Part shown: in pieces, positions 35,521 to 45,865 of the stretch
How the letters are laid out: every line of letters starts with the position of its first letter
Numbering within the stretch: the stretch's first letter is position 1
Source: Leuconostocaceae bacterium ESL0958
GTDB taxonomy: Bacteria > Bacillota > Bacilli > Lactobacillales > Lactobacillaceae
Assembly: GCA_029433265.1 (NCBI GenBank)
Contig: JAQTHT010000001.1
Coordinates: forward strand, 62,001 to 126,000
Reading direction: 5' to 3'
DNA: 64,000 nucleotides
Program-made: the position numbers and the translations under genes
The notes under the pieces: generated by a model
What the model saw: only the letters and a program-made list of their open reading frames with translations
What the model was told of the DNA's origin: nothing
The model's database searches: none

Positions 35521-36987
35521 ATGACTTATCACTTTTTTGAGCAGGACTTAACCTCTTTGCACCAGGCCTTGCAGGCAGGGGATGTGACGGCTGAGGCTTT
35601 GACCAAGGGGGCCTTTGAAAACATCAAGGCTTCTGACCCTGACCTGGAAGCCTTTGTTCGGACCCACGAAGAAAGCGCGTTGGCCCAGGCTCGTGCTGTC
35701 GATGAAAAGGGCGACTTTTCACACTTCTTAGCTGGGATTCCCATGGCCATGAAGGACAATATTGCCACGGCCGGCTTGGAAACAACGGCGGCTTCACGTA
35801 TTCTGCAGGGCTTTAAGCCGGTTTACGATGCCACTGTGACCAAGCGTTTGAAAGATGCTGGCGCTGTGATCACCGGTAAGGCCAACATGGATGAATTTGC
35901 CATGGGTGGTTCCAGTGAAACCTCCTATTATAAGCAAACGAAAAATGCCTGGGACTTAACCAAGGTACCAGGTGGTTCTTCGGGGGGATCAGCAGCAGCC
36001 GTTGCTGCTGGTCAGGTGCCCTATGCCTTGGGCTCTGATACCGGCGGGTCTATCCGTCAACCAGCCGCCTTTAACGGCATTGTTGGGATGAAGCCCACCT
36101 ATGGTCGGGTCTCTCGCTTCGGCCTCTTTGCCATGGCTTCGTCCATGGATCAAATTGGCCCACTGACGCGGACGGTGAAGGATAACGCCTTGGTGCTCTC
36201 AGCCATTGCTGGCTTTGACGAACATGATGCCACCTCTGTCGACTTACCAGCGACAGACTTTACGGCCAAGATGGGCCAGTCCATTGCAGGCTTGCGGATT
36301 GCAGTGCCAAAGGAGTATTTCCAAGAAGGGATTGATCCAGTGGTTGCCAGCCAAGTACGGGCGGCCATTGCCCAACTGAAAGACCTCGGTGCACAAGTCG
36401 ATGAAGTTTCGCTACCACACACCCACTATGGTGTGGCTGCTTACTATGTGTTGATGGCAGCAGAAGCCTCCTCCAACTTGCAACGCTACGATGGCATTCG
36501 CTACGGCTATCGGGCGCCAGAGGCCAAGACATTGGAGGAAGTCTACCGAGAAACCCGGTCAACTGGCTTTGGGCCAGAAGTGAAGCGGCGGATTATGTTG
36601 GGAACTTACTCCCTGTCAGCCGGCGCCTATGATGCCTTCTTTAAGAAGGCGGCCCAAGTCCGGACCTTGATTATTCAAGACTTCGACCAGGTATTTGAAA
36701 AGTACGATTTGATTGTCGGTCCAACGACGCCAACGCAACCTTATGGCATTGGTGAAGAAATCGGGGACCCCAAGGCGATGTATTTGGGCGATGCACTGAC
36801 CATTCCAGTCAACCTGGCGGGTCTGCCTGCTATGTCCATCAACGCCGGCTTTAATGCAGGGCTGCCAATTGGTTTGCAATTAATTGGGAAGGCCTTCGAT
36901 GAAGCCACACTGTATCAAGTTGCCGCAGCCTTTGAGCAGGAAAACGACTTCACCAAAGCCCTTCCTGACATTGCGGCCAAGTATTAA
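35521..36987 (+). CDS. gatA: Aspartyl/glutamyl-tRNA amidotransferase subunit A
   Basis: 488-residue amidase-signature enzyme that releases ammonia from glutamine for the GatCAB complex. The catalytic Ser-cisSer-Lys triad is visible: K78 in IPMAMKDN, S153 in the [10 protein letters not shown] loop, and S177 in DTGGSIRQP. Its ribosome site, GGAGGA, lies at the gatC end. Typical length. Confidence 0.98.
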   Translation: MTYHFFEQDLTSLHQALQAGDVTAEALTKGAFENIKASDPDLEAFVRTHEESALAQARAVDEKGDFSHFLAGIPMAMKDNIATAGLETTAASRILQGFKPVYDATVTKRLKDAGAVITGKANMDEFAMGGSSETSYYKQTKNAWDLTKVPGGSSGGSAAAVAAGQVPYALGSDTGGSIRQPAAFNGIVGMKPTYGRVSRFGLFAMASSMDQIGPLTRTVKDNALVLSAIAGFDEHDATSVDLPATDFTAKMGQSIAGLRIAVPKEYFQEGIDPVVASQVRAAIAQLKDLGAQVDEVSLPHTHYGVAAYYVLMAAEASSNLQRYDGIRYGYRAPEAKTLEEVYRETRSTGFGPEVKRRIMLGTYSLSAGAYDAFFKKAAQVRTLIIQDFDQVFEKYDLIVGPTTPTQPYGIGEEIGDPKAMYLGDALTIPVNLAGLPAMSINAGFNAGLPIGLQLIGKAFDEATLYQVAAAFEQENDFTKALPDIAAKY

Positions 36988-36997
36988 GGAGGGTCCT

Positions 36998-38449
36998 ATG
37001 GTGAACGAAAATTTTGAAACAACCATCGGCTTGGAAGTCCACGTGGAAATGCAAACAAAGTCCAAGTTGCTCTCACCAGCACCTGTCCACTATGGGGACG
37101 CCCCCAATGCCAACACCAACGTGATTGACTGGGGTTACCCAGGGGTTTTGCCGATGGCCAATAAGGGCGCCATTGAATATGGAATGCGCGTGGCTTTGGC
37201 CTTGCACGCCGACATTACACGGGACATTCGCTGGGACCGGAAGAACTATATTTACCCCGATAACCCCAAGTCCTATCAAACAACCCAAAAGCAGACACCT
37301 TTGGCACGTAACGGCTATCTGGACGTCAAAATGCCCGATGGTTCGGTTAAGCGAATCGGCATCGATGAACTGCACGTCGAAGAAGATGCTGGAAAGAACA
37401 CCCACGGCGAAGACGGCTATTCTTATGTCGATTTGAACCGGCAGGGGACGCCCTTGATTGAAATTGTTTCCAAGCCGGATATCGCCAGTCCCGATGAAGC
37501 TTACGCTTATTTGGAACAGCTACGCCGGGTCATCCTTTTTACCGGTGTTTCCGAGGCGAAGATGCAGGAAGGACAGATGCGAGCCGATGTGAACGTGTCG
37601 ATTGCACCAGCCGGTTCTCCCGATTATGGGACGCGGGTGGAGATGAAAAACGTGAACTCGTTCCACTACGTGCGTTCTGCCTTGCAGTATGAAGAGAAAC
37701 GGCAGGCGCAAGTCATCCGCTCAGGACAGGCAGTTGCCCAGCAAACCCGGCGCTATGATGAACCAAGTAAGGCCACTTATTTGATGCGGACCAAGGAAGG
37801 GGATGACGATTACCGTTACTTCCCAGAACCAGATTTGGCACCCATTCACATTGACCAAGATTGGATTGACCGGGTAAAGGCCGAACTGCCAAAGTCAGCG
37901 GCTGACCGGCAAGCAGACTATGTCAATCAACTCGGCTTGGAACCCTATGATGCAGAAGTGCTCACCCAGACCTTGGCCATGGCTAATTTCTTTGATGCCA
38001 CAGTTGCCGCCTTGGGTGAGGATAAGGCCGGCGCAAAGCGGGTGGCTAACACCTTGATTGGGGATGTCAACGCTTATTTGAACAAGCACCAGGTGGAATT
38101 GGCAGCAACCGATTTGACTGCCGAACACTTGGCTGGCATGGTTCGTCTGATTGAAGATGGCACCATTTCTACTAAGCAGGGAAAGAAGGTTTTTGAAGCC
38201 ATTATGGCTGGCCAAGAACCGGCTACCTATGCCAAGGAACATGGCCTTGTTCAGATTTCTGATCCAGAAACCCTTTTTCCTTGGATTAATGAAGTGTTGG
38301 ACGCTAACCCTCAGTCCATCGAAGACTTTAAGGGCGGCAAGGACCGGGCCGTTGGCTTCCTAGTGGGACAGCTCATGAAGAAGTCCAAGGGCCAGGCCAA
38401 CCCTTCAGTTTTGAACCAACTGTTGATGGCTGAATTACAAAAGCGTTAA
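36998..38449 (+). CDS. gatB: Aspartyl/glutamyl-tRNA amidotransferase subunit B
   Basis: 483 residues. GatB binds the misacylated tRNA and activates its side-chain carboxylate with ATP. N-terminal segment TTIGLEVHVEMQTKSKLLSP, then the MQEGQMRADVNVS motif and the C-terminal GatB/YqeY tail domain. The frame opens 114 bases earlier inside gatA, but the ATG at 36998 with AAGGAGGG upstream gives the normal N-terminus. Confidence 0.97.
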   Translation: MVNENFETTIGLEVHVEMQTKSKLLSPAPVHYGDAPNANTNVIDWGYPGVLPMANKGAIEYGMRVALALHADITRDIRWDRKNYIYPDNPKSYQTTQKQTPLARNGYLDVKMPDGSVKRIGIDELHVEEDAGKNTHGEDGYSYVDLNRQGTPLIEIVSKPDIASPDEAYAYLEQLRRVILFTGVSEAKMQEGQMRADVNVSIAPAGSPDYGTRVEMKNVNSFHYVRSALQYEEKRQAQVIRSGQAVAQQTRRYDEPSKATYLMRTKEGDDDYRYFPEPDLAPIHIDQDWIDRVKAELPKSAADRQADYVNQLGLEPYDAEVLTQTLAMANFFDATVAALGEDKAGAKRVANTLIGDVNAYLNKHQVELAATDLTAEHLAGMVRLIEDGTISTKQGKKVFEAIMAGQEPATYAKEHGLVQISDPETLFPWINEVLDANPQSIEDFKGGKDRAVGFLVGQLMKKSKGQANPSVLNQLLMAELQKR

Positions 38450-38516
38450 AGAACGAATGGAAGGGCAACCTTCCAGTACATATTAAAAAGGAGTGGGCAG
38501 CAGCCTGATAGTCACG

Positions 38517-39539
38517 ATGAAACGAGCAAGAATCATTTATAATCCAAGTTCTGGCCGGGAAATGGTCAAGCGCGAGATGTTAGATATTTTGGCCGTTTAT
38601 GAACAGGCCGGCTATGAGACGTCGACCTTTGCGACGACGCCAGCCCCCTATTCAGCGCAAAAAGAGGCGACCCGGGCCGCTTTGGCGGGCTTTGACCTGG
38701 TGGTCGCTGCTGGTGGCGATGGCACCATCAACGAGGTGGTGAATGGGATTGCCCCCCTTGAAAAAAGACCAAAGATGGCCATTATTCCGGCGGGAACGAC
38801 TAATGACTATGCCCGGGCGCTCAAGCTTTCCCGGGATAGTCCGCTGGAAGCAGCCAAAGTTATTTTGCAGGACCAGACCATTAAGATGGATATTGGGAAG
38901 GTCACAGATGATCAGAACCCGGCGCCCCGTTACTTTATGAACATTGCGGCGTTGGGGACGCTGTCCGAGGTGACTTACGCCGTCCCTTCTGCTATGAAAT
39001 CACTTTATGGCTATTTGGCCTACTTGGTCAAAGGAGCCGAGTTATTGACGCGTTTGGAAAATGTCCAGGCCAGGGTGACCTTTGATGACGGTGCCTACGA
39101 GGGCCCCATTTCGATGATTTTCTTGGCCTTAACCAATTCAGTGGGCGGCTTTGAGTCCATTGTGCCAGATGCCAAGTTGGACGATGGGGAATTTACGCTT
39201 TTGATCGTCAAGGCGGCCAACTTCTGGCAAGTGGCACAGCTGGCGGCCCAGGTCCTGAACGGTGGCTCACACGTGCACAACAAGCACCTGATTTATAAAA
39301 AGACCTCGCAGGTAACCATCACCCCCCTGCATCATAGTAAGCCAATCAAGGTGAACTTGGATGGGGAGTACGGGGGCGACGCACCGATGCGCTTTGAGAA
39401 TCTCAATCAGCACATTGAATTTGTGGCCAACCGTTCCGCGATCCCTGAAAAAGCAACCATTAACAAGCTGAAAGAAGAATTTGTTGAACAGGTGGAGGCG
39501 CTAGAGCATTCGGACGATGCTGATTCGAAAGTAGACTAG
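38517..39539 (+). CDS. dagK: Diacylglycerol kinase (DagK/DgkB family lipid kinase)
   Basis: 340 residues from the ATG at 38517 (MKRARIIYNPSSGRE, the usual start). An in-frame GTG at 38493 touches the AAAGGAG site and cannot use it. The chosen ATG has the site more than 20 bases away, so initiation may be weak or aided by structure. The kinase motif GGDGTINEVVNG and IPAGTTNDYARAL are clear. It phosphorylates diacylglycerol released by lipoteichoic acid synthesis. gatCAB-dagK-rlmD is a common order in lactic acid bacteria. Confidence 0.94.
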   Translation: MKRARIIYNPSSGREMVKREMLDILAVYEQAGYETSTFATTPAPYSAQKEATRAALAGFDLVVAAGGDGTINEVVNGIAPLEKRPKMAIIPAGTTNDYARALKLSRDSPLEAAKVILQDQTIKMDIGKVTDDQNPAPRYFMNIAALGTLSEVTYAVPSAMKSLYGYLAYLVKGAELLTRLENVQARVTFDDGAYEGPISMIFLALTNSVGGFESIVPDAKLDDGEFTLLIVKAANFWQVAQLAAQVLNGGSHVHNKHLIYKKTSQVTITPLHHSKPIKVNLDGEYGGDAPMRFENLNQHIEFVANRSAIPEKATINKLKEEFVEQVEALEHSDDADSKVD

Positions 39540-39556
39540 GAACCATCCATCATATT

Positions 39557-39596
39557 TCAAAAAGCCGAGTGCGCGGCATGCCGGGCCGGCTTTTTT
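39557..39596 (+). terminator. Terminator after dagK
   Basis: AAAAAGCC at 39559-39566 pairs with GGC plus six T at 39588-39596, with an inner GCGGCATGCCG helix. The ribosome site of rlmD follows 15 bases later, so rlmD must use readthrough or an unseen promoter. Confidence 0.8.
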
Positions 39597-39619
39597 ACGT
39601 CAAAACAGTCAGGAGTAGT

Positions 39620-41014
39620 ATGGCTAAAATTAATCGAAAACACTCAGTGCCGGTACCCGTTGTCAAAAATGAGGTCCTGACGGCAGACATCGTTGATTTG
39701 ACCTATCAGGGGATGGGCGTGGCCAAAGTGGCTGCTTTCCCACTCTTTGTGGCGGATGCGCTCCCCGGTGAAACCGTGCGTCTCCAGGTGACCAAGGTCT
39801 TGAAAAATTATGGCTTTGCCCGGGTTCAGGAAGTCTTAACGCCTTCGCCGGACCGGGTGCCCCTCACAGATCGGGTGGCCTTGACGACCGGCATTGCCCC
39901 ACTAGCCAACTTAGCTTATCCGGCCCAGTTAGCTTGGAAGAAGCGGCAGGTGGCTGAACTCTTTAAGAAGGCGCAGTTGTCGGTTGAGGTAGCCGACACG
40001 ATTGGCATGGCGGATCCTACCCACTATCGCAATAAGGCCCAGGTACCCGCCCGCATGGTCAATGGTCAGTTAACGACCGGCTTCTTCCGCCGAGGCTCCC
40101 ATCAATTGATTCCCACGGATTCCTTTTATATTCAAGACGAAGCAGTGGATGAAGCAGTCCGGCTGACCCGTGATTTGTTACGGGAACTAGGGGTGACCGC
40201 CTATGATGAGGTGCAGAACAGGGGCGTTGTCAAGCACGTGATGGCCCGCGTCGGCAAGGCGACCGGCGAGTTGATGATTGTTTTGGTGACGCGAACGGCG
40301 GCCTTGCCTCAGCAGGAAGCCTTGGTGGCGGGCTTAGCAGCGCGTCTGCCGCAGTTGCAGTCTGTCATCCAGAACGTTAATCCGAACCAAAGTAATGTCA
40401 TTATGGGCCAGGAAAACCACCTATTGTACGGAAAAGAAACCATTCAAGACGTCCTGTTGGGGAAAACCTATTTAATTGGCCCCAATTCTTTCTATCAAGT
40501 CAATCCAAGTACGACGGCTAGCTTGTACCAGCTGGCCAAAGAAAAAGCCGATTTGCAGCCAAGCGATACGGTGATTGATGCCTACTGTGGCATCGGGACC
40601 ATTGCGTTGACGGTGGCCGATGATGTAGCCCAGGTCTATGGGGTCGAAGTGGTAGCAGCAGCCATCGCAGATGCCAAGCAGAATGCAGTTCAAAACCATG
40701 TTAAAAATGTGGACTTTGTGGCCGCGGATGCACCGGAACAAATGAAAGCCTGGGCCCAGGCAGGTCTAAAAGCCGATGTGGTTTTTGTTGATCCACCACG
40801 GAAGGGCGTTACACAGGAATTCCTGACGGCCGTGGCGGCCATGGGCCCCCAGCGTTTGGTCTACATTTCCTGCAATCCGGCAACCCTGGCCCGGGATGCA
40901 CGGGCCTTGCAGGAGTTGGGCTACCAGATTAAGGGCCCAGTCCAGCCTGTCGATCAATTTCCTCAGACAACACATGTGGAAGCTGTCCTGGCTTTCGAAA
41001 AAGACCATTCGTAA
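39620..41014 (+). CDS. rlmD: 23S rRNA (uracil-5-)-methyltransferase, RumA/RlmCD type, without Fe-S cysteines
   Basis: 464 residues. A TRAM domain (about 10-70) is followed by a SAM methyltransferase domain with DAYCGIGTIAL, VDPPRKGV and the catalytic Cys in YISCNPATLARD. RlmD-type enzymes make m5U in 23S rRNA. The canonical 4Fe-4S cluster needs four Cys after the TRAM domain; here that region reads TTGIAPLANLAYPAQL and has none. The only two cysteines in the protein are in the motifs above. Start at 39620 with AGGAG; an upstream in-frame ATG lies inside the terminator. Confidence 0.92.
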   Translation: MAKINRKHSVPVPVVKNEVLTADIVDLTYQGMGVAKVAAFPLFVADALPGETVRLQVTKVLKNYGFARVQEVLTPSPDRVPLTDRVALTTGIAPLANLAYPAQLAWKKRQVAELFKKAQLSVEVADTIGMADPTHYRNKAQVPARMVNGQLTTGFFRRGSHQLIPTDSFYIQDEAVDEAVRLTRDLLRELGVTAYDEVQNRGVVKHVMARVGKATGELMIVLVTRTAALPQQEALVAGLAARLPQLQSVIQNVNPNQSNVIMGQENHLLYGKETIQDVLLGKTYLIGPNSFYQVNPSTTASLYQLAKEKADLQPSDTVIDAYCGIGTIALTVADDVAQVYGVEVVAAAIADAKQNAVQNHVKNVDFVAADAPEQMKAWAQAGLKADVVFVDPPRKGVTQEFLTAVAAMGPQRLVYISCNPATLARDARALQELGYQIKGPVQPVDQFPQTTHVEAVLAFEKDHS

Positions 41015-41117
41015 AAACGACGGTTTGCTCGTAACAAGAGAAAACCGGCACTCGGCTACTGGCTAGCTCGAAGATCCAGCAGCAGAGGAAGCGCAAGGTA
41101 TGGTAAGGAGGCGCAAC

Positions 41118-43820
41118 GTGGCCAAAGACAAAGAAACGCCGATGATGGCGCAGTATCACCAAATTAAGGCACAGTATCCTGATGCCTTTTTGTTTTACCG
41201 CTTAGGCGATTTTTATGAATTATTTGAAGAGGACGCGTTAAGGGGGGCTAAGATTTTAGAATTAACCTTAACGTCCCGGAACAAAAATGCGGAAAACCCC
41301 ATCCCGATGGCCGGCATTCCCTACCATGCCGCCAATAATTACATTGAAATTTTAGTTGATCAGGGCTATAAGGTCGCCATTGTGGAACAAATGGAGGATC
41401 CGGCCAGTGCAAAGGGCATGGTCCAACGGGACGTGGTCCAACTGATTACGCCGGGAACCAAGTTAGCGGAACAAAAAGGGGATGGCAAAGAGAACAATTA
41501 CTTAGCAGCGGTGCTCCCAATGTTAGCAGACCAAGCGGCCTTGGGGGCGGACTGGACTGCCCTATTGTCAGAGCAGCCGGAACAAGGAGCCAGTGCTGGC
41601 TATGCCTTAGCCTATATTGATTTGTCAACGGGGGAATTGAAAACGACCCGCTTGGCGGATACGGCCACGGTGATTGATGAACTGCGCTTGTTAGAAGTGA
41701 AGGAAGTGGTGCTGGCTAAACAGCGACTGGCCGACACGCAAGATGGGTTAGCAGAAGCACTCGGTCAGCGCGGACTGGTCGTTTCCTTACAGGGAGCGGT
41801 TACGCCATCGGCGACGATTACTTATCTCATCAAGGGACTCAAAGACCTAGCAGGGCAGGCGGTAACGGCCCTGCTGTTGCAGTATCTCTTTGATACGCAA
41901 AAACGGTCACTAGACCATATTATGCCGGTCCAATCCTATGAACGGCAGGCCTTTTTGCTTTTTAATCAGGTCACCCGGGTTAACTTGGATCTGGTAGAAA
42001 ATGCGCGGACCAAGCAGAAGGCGGGTTCACTTTTTGCCCTGCTGGATGAGACTAAGACGGCCATGGGTGGGCGATTATTGAAGCAGTGGTTATTAAAGCC
42101 GCTCAAAGAACAGGCCGCCATCAGTCGGCGGCAGGCGGCAGTCGCAGCCTTTAAGGATGCCTTTTTTACTCGATCAGCAGTCCAAGAGCAGTTAAAGCAG
42201 GTCTATGATTTGGAACGTCTGGCTGGGAAAGCGGCGTTAGGTTCGCTGAACGCGCGGGACTTAATTCAGTTGAAACGGTCCTTGCAGGCGGTGCCCGTCC
42301 TCCAAGATGCGCTCATGGACGCCGAAAACGGCCAACTGCTACAGACGATGGGACAGGCATTAGACCCACTGGCTGATTTGGCCGATTTAATAGCGCAGGC
42401 AATCGTTGCTGATCCGCCGATCTCGCTGCGGGATGGCGATTTGATTCAGCCTGGCTTTGACGAGTTGGTGGACCGTTACCAACAAGCCTTAGCGGATAAC
42501 CAGACTTGGCTCGCGAATTACCAACAGGCAGAACGGGAAGCGACGGGGATTAGTGGCTTAAAAGTAAAATATAATAAAAATTTTGGGTATTTTATTGAAA
42601 TTACCAAGGCTAATCTCAGTAAGCTGTCGGCCGACCGTTACCAGCGGAAGCAAACCCTGACCAATGCCGAACGCTTTACAACTAGCGAATTGAAGGAACA
42701 CGAAGACCTAATTTTTGCGGCCCAAACCAAGCGGTTCGACCGGGAATACGAACTCTTCCTGGAGTTGCGCCAGTCGGTCAAGGAGGAAATCCAACGTCTG
42801 CAAGGCTTAGCCCACGCACTGGCCCGCCTCGACGTGCTGGCAGCGCTAGCCGATGTGGCCGAAAGCCAGCACTTTGTGCAGCCACAGTTCCATCACAACC
42901 AGGACCGGTCCGTTGCCATCCGTCAGGGCCGGCACCCAGTGATTGAAGCTTTGCTGGGCCCTGGCGAATACGTGGCCAATGACATCTTCTTTGATGAAAA
43001 TACGAAAATTCAGCTGGTGACTGGGCCCAATATGGCTGGTAAATCAACCTACATGCGGCAACTGGCCTTAATCATTATTTTGGCGCAGATGGGTTCCTTT
43101 GTCCCGGCAGATGAGGCGACCTTGCCGATTTATGACCAGATTTTTACCCGGATTGGGGCTAATGATGATCTGGTGAATGGCCGTTCTACCTTTATGGTTG
43201 AAATGGCGGAAGCCAATACGGCCTTGCAGCAGGCGACGGCGCAGTCCTTGATTCTATTCGATGAACTGGGCCGGGGAACTGCCACTTACGATGGGATGGC
43301 TTTGGCCCAAGCCATTATTGAGTACTTGGATGAACACCTACAGGCAACCACGGTCTTTGCTACCCACTACCACGAATTGACGGCGCTGGCAGATGTCCGT
43401 TCTAGCATTGAAAATGTTCACGTGGGGGCGCAGTTGACAAATGATGGCCGCCTGCACTTTTTGCATCAGGTGCAGCCAGGAGCGGCCGACCGGTCATACG
43501 GCATCCAGGTGGCGGCTTTGGCTGGTCTCCCCCAAGTCTTACTCGACCAAGCGGAACGGCATTTAGCGGACTTTGAACAAGCAGGGTCTACACCGGTCCT
43601 GCAGCCAACCGAAACCGAACCGGCGCCAACCGCGCTGCATGAGGATTTGCCGTTATTTGTCGTGGAAGAGCAAGCAACTAGCCCTCGGTTAGACCCGACC
43701 GATCAAAAACTGTTGGACCAGATCGATCAGTTGGATCTCAATCAAATGACGCCGCTAGCGGCGCTGAATACCTTAATGAACTTACAGCAGATGAGGCAGC
43801 AAAATGGCGAAAATTCATGA
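41118..43820 (+). CDS. mutS: DNA mismatch repair protein MutS
   Basis: 900 residues from GTG at 41118, which has AAGGAGG at the right distance; an in-frame ATG at 41100 precedes that site. Mismatch-binding domain I contains the Phe-x-Glu wedge (FYELFEEDA), and the C-terminal ATPase has Walker A GPNMAGKSTYM, the signature FMVEMAE and Walker B ILFDELGRGT. MutS finds mispairs and small loops. The final 17 bases overlap mutL. Confidence 0.97.
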   Translation: MAKDKETPMMAQYHQIKAQYPDAFLFYRLGDFYELFEEDALRGAKILELTLTSRNKNAENPIPMAGIPYHAANNYIEILVDQGYKVAIVEQMEDPASAKGMVQRDVVQLITPGTKLAEQKGDGKENNYLAAVLPMLADQAALGADWTALLSEQPEQGASAGYALAYIDLSTGELKTTRLADTATVIDELRLLEVKEVVLAKQRLADTQDGLAEALGQRGLVVSLQGAVTPSATITYLIKGLKDLAGQAVTALLLQYLFDTQKRSLDHIMPVQSYERQAFLLFNQVTRVNLDLVENARTKQKAGSLFALLDETKTAMGGRLLKQWLLKPLKEQAAISRRQAAVAAFKDAFFTRSAVQEQLKQVYDLERLAGKAALGSLNARDLIQLKRSLQAVPVLQDALMDAENGQLLQTMGQALDPLADLADLIAQAIVADPPISLRDGDLIQPGFDELVDRYQQALADNQTWLANYQQAEREATGISGLKVKYNKNFGYFIEITKANLSKLSADRYQRKQTLTNAERFTTSELKEHEDLIFAAQTKRFDREYELFLELRQSVKEEIQRLQGLAHALARLDVLAALADVAESQHFVQPQFHHNQDRSVAIRQGRHPVIEALLGPGEYVANDIFFDENTKIQLVTGPNMAGKSTYMRQLALIIILAQMGSFVPADEATLPIYDQIFTRIGANDDLVNGRSTFMVEMAEANTALQQATAQSLILFDELGRGTATYDGMALAQAIIEYLDEHLQATTVFATHYHELTALADVRSSIENVHVGAQLTNDGRLHFLHQVQPGAADRSYGIQVAALAGLPQVLLDQAERHLADFEQAGSTPVLQPTETEPAPTALHEDLPLFVVEEQATSPRLDPTDQKLLDQIDQLDLNQMTPLAALNTLMNLQQMRQQNGENS

Positions 43821-45843
43821 GTTATCGACATTACTAGCGAATCAAATTGCAGCGGGGGAAGTGATTGAGCGGCCTGCTTCTGTGATCAAGGAACTAGTGG
43901 AAAATGCCATTGATGCAGGCGCCAGCCAGGTCGAGATTGTCGTGGAGCGGGCTGGTTTAGATTTAATGAAGGTGGTTGATAACGGACAGGGCATCGCAGC
44001 GGAAGATGTACCGCTGGCCTTTGTCCGCCATGCCACCTCTAAAATTACCGACCGCCATGACCTCTTTCAGGTCCAAACCTTGGGCTTCCGGGGGGAAGCG
44101 CTCCCGTCGATTGCAGCTGTTGCGGAAGTTTCCCTGCAGTCCCGGGCTGCCGGGGCCGCAAGCGGTTATTTCTACCAAATTCAGGGGGGCCAGGTCCTGG
44201 CAGAAAATCCAGGGCCGGGTCGCTTTGGGACAACGGTGGCGGTCCGCCACCTCTTTTACAACACACCGGCTCGACTCAAGTATTTAAAAAAGCCAGCAAC
44301 GGAACTGGCTGCCATTGTTGATGCGGTCAACCATTTGGCTCTGGCCAATCCAGCGGTGGCCTTGACCTTAACCCACAATGGCAAGCCGCTGTTGAAAACG
44401 GCTGGGAACGGCCGGCAGCGGCAGGTGCTTGCGACGATTTATGGCCGGGAGTTGGCGCAAAAACTACTCGCGTTCGAGGGCAGTTCGGACCACTTTGCCG
44501 TTTCAGGACTGCTGTCCCTCCCAGAACAAACGCGGGCCAGTCGGTCCTATCTGTCAGTCTTCGTCAACCACCGCTTTGTCAAAAACTTTTCGGTTTCCAA
44601 TGCTGTGATTAAAGGCTATGGGTCCAAGTTGATGGTGGGCCGCTTTCCCATTGGCGTGATTAATATCAGCTTGGATCCATTACTGGTGGATGTGAATGTC
44701 CATCCCCAAAAGGCTGAAATTCGTTTAACAGCACAAGAAGAACTGACGGACTTACTCACTACCGTGGTGGCAGAGCGATTAGCAGAGGAAAATCTCATTC
44801 CGGATGCCTTAGCCAACCTGCAGGCGGCCACAGCACCCGCTAAGAAAGCGCCGGCAGCAGAAGCGGCGACGACGAGTCCAAATGACGATTGGGCCCAGGA
44901 CCTAGCTGCCTTACCAGCAATTCCGGTGGCAGCGGACCGGCTGTGTGAAATCCACCAGCGTAGTGCGTTAGCGGATGAAAAGGTGCAAGCTTTTCAGGCA
45001 CGTTACCAGGAAGAAGGATTGCTGCCAATTTTTGCCACTACTGCCGCTACGCCCGCCGTTGCGGATCGCTTGGCCGAAGAGCAGGTATCCTATGAATCGG
45101 TACCCAGAGACAGGGTGCTGTCAGAGGAAACGACGGCAACGGTCAGAACCAACAGCCCTCAGCCCAAGGCGGCTGCCATCTCTTTGGACTTAGATGATCA
45201 TGCTGGCAGTGACGAAAGCACCTTTCCGCGCTTAGATTACATTGGCCAGATGCACGGGACGTTCTTATTTGCACAGAGTGATGATAAGTTGTACCTGATT
45301 GACCAACATGCTGCGCAAGAACGGTTGAATTATGAGTATTTCCGAAAAGCAGTGGGCGAAGTGAGCCAGGACCAGCAGCAGTTATTAACCCCGATTACCT
45401 TGACTTATGCCAACGCGGACTTGGTAAAATTACGGGATCGCGCCAGCGTACTGCAGGCACTGGGCATTGACCTGCAGGACTTTGGTGCCAATACGGTGGC
45501 GGTCTACGAGCATCCCACCTGGATGAAGGCCGCACAGGCAAAGGACACCATTCAGGAAATGGTGGACTGGGTGCTGCAGGAAGGGCAGCTAACCGTGGCG
45601 GAATTTCGCGAAAAGACCGCCATTATGATGTCCTGTAAGCGGGCCATTAAGGCTAACTGGCATTTGTCGGACGAGCAGGCCAAGGCCCTGTTAGCGGATC
45701 TGAGTCAGGCTCAGAACCCCTATAACTGCCCACATGGTCGGCCCGTGTTGATTTCCTTTACCCTGGGTGAAATGGAAAAAATGTTTAAACGGATTCAGGA
45801 CAGCCATGAGTCCTGGCAGAATTACGACCAGCACCCGTTCTAA
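43804..45843 (+). CDS. mutL: DNA mismatch repair protein MutL
   Basis: 679 residues. GHKL ATPase domain: ELVENAIDAGA, DNGQGI and GFRGEALPSI. After a poorly conserved linker (about 340-470), the C-terminal domain has the endonuclease motif DQHA-x2-E-x4-E (DQHAAQERLNYE), the MMSCKRAIKAN segment and CPHGRPVL, so this is a nicking MutL as in Bacillus. It overlaps mutS and is co-translated. Confidence 0.97.
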   Translation: MAKIHELSTLLANQIAAGEVIERPASVIKELVENAIDAGASQVEIVVERAGLDLMKVVDNGQGIAAEDVPLAFVRHATSKITDRHDLFQVQTLGFRGEALPSIAAVAEVSLQSRAAGAASGYFYQIQGGQVLAENPGPGRFGTTVAVRHLFYNTPARLKYLKKPATELAAIVDAVNHLALANPAVALTLTHNGKPLLKTAGNGRQRQVLATIYGRELAQKLLAFEGSSDHFAVSGLLSLPEQTRASRSYLSVFVNHRFVKNFSVSNAVIKGYGSKLMVGRFPIGVINISLDPLLVDVNVHPQKAEIRLTAQEELTDLLTTVVAERLAEENLIPDALANLQAATAPAKKAPAAEAATTSPNDDWAQDLAALPAIPVAADRLCEIHQRSALADEKVQAFQARYQEEGLLPIFATTAATPAVADRLAEEQVSYESVPRDRVLSEETTATVRTNSPQPKAAAISLDLDDHAGSDESTFPRLDYIGQMHGTFLFAQSDDKLYLIDQHAAQERLNYEYFRKAVGEVSQDQQQLLTPITLTYANADLVKLRDRASVLQALGIDLQDFGANTVAVYEHPTWMKAAQAKDTIQEMVDWVLQEGQLTVAEFREKTAIMMSCKRAIKANWHLSDEQAKALLADLSQAQNPYNCPHGRPVLISFTLGEMEKMFKRIQDSHESWQNYDQHPF

Positions 45844-45865
45844 AAAAGAAGAAGAGAGGATTGCC

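Noticed and set aside
38457-38476. TGGAAGG/CCTTCCA hairpin between gatB and dagK considered as a terminator
   Set aside because: No T run follows, and the next gene lies close behind; kept only as possible local structure.
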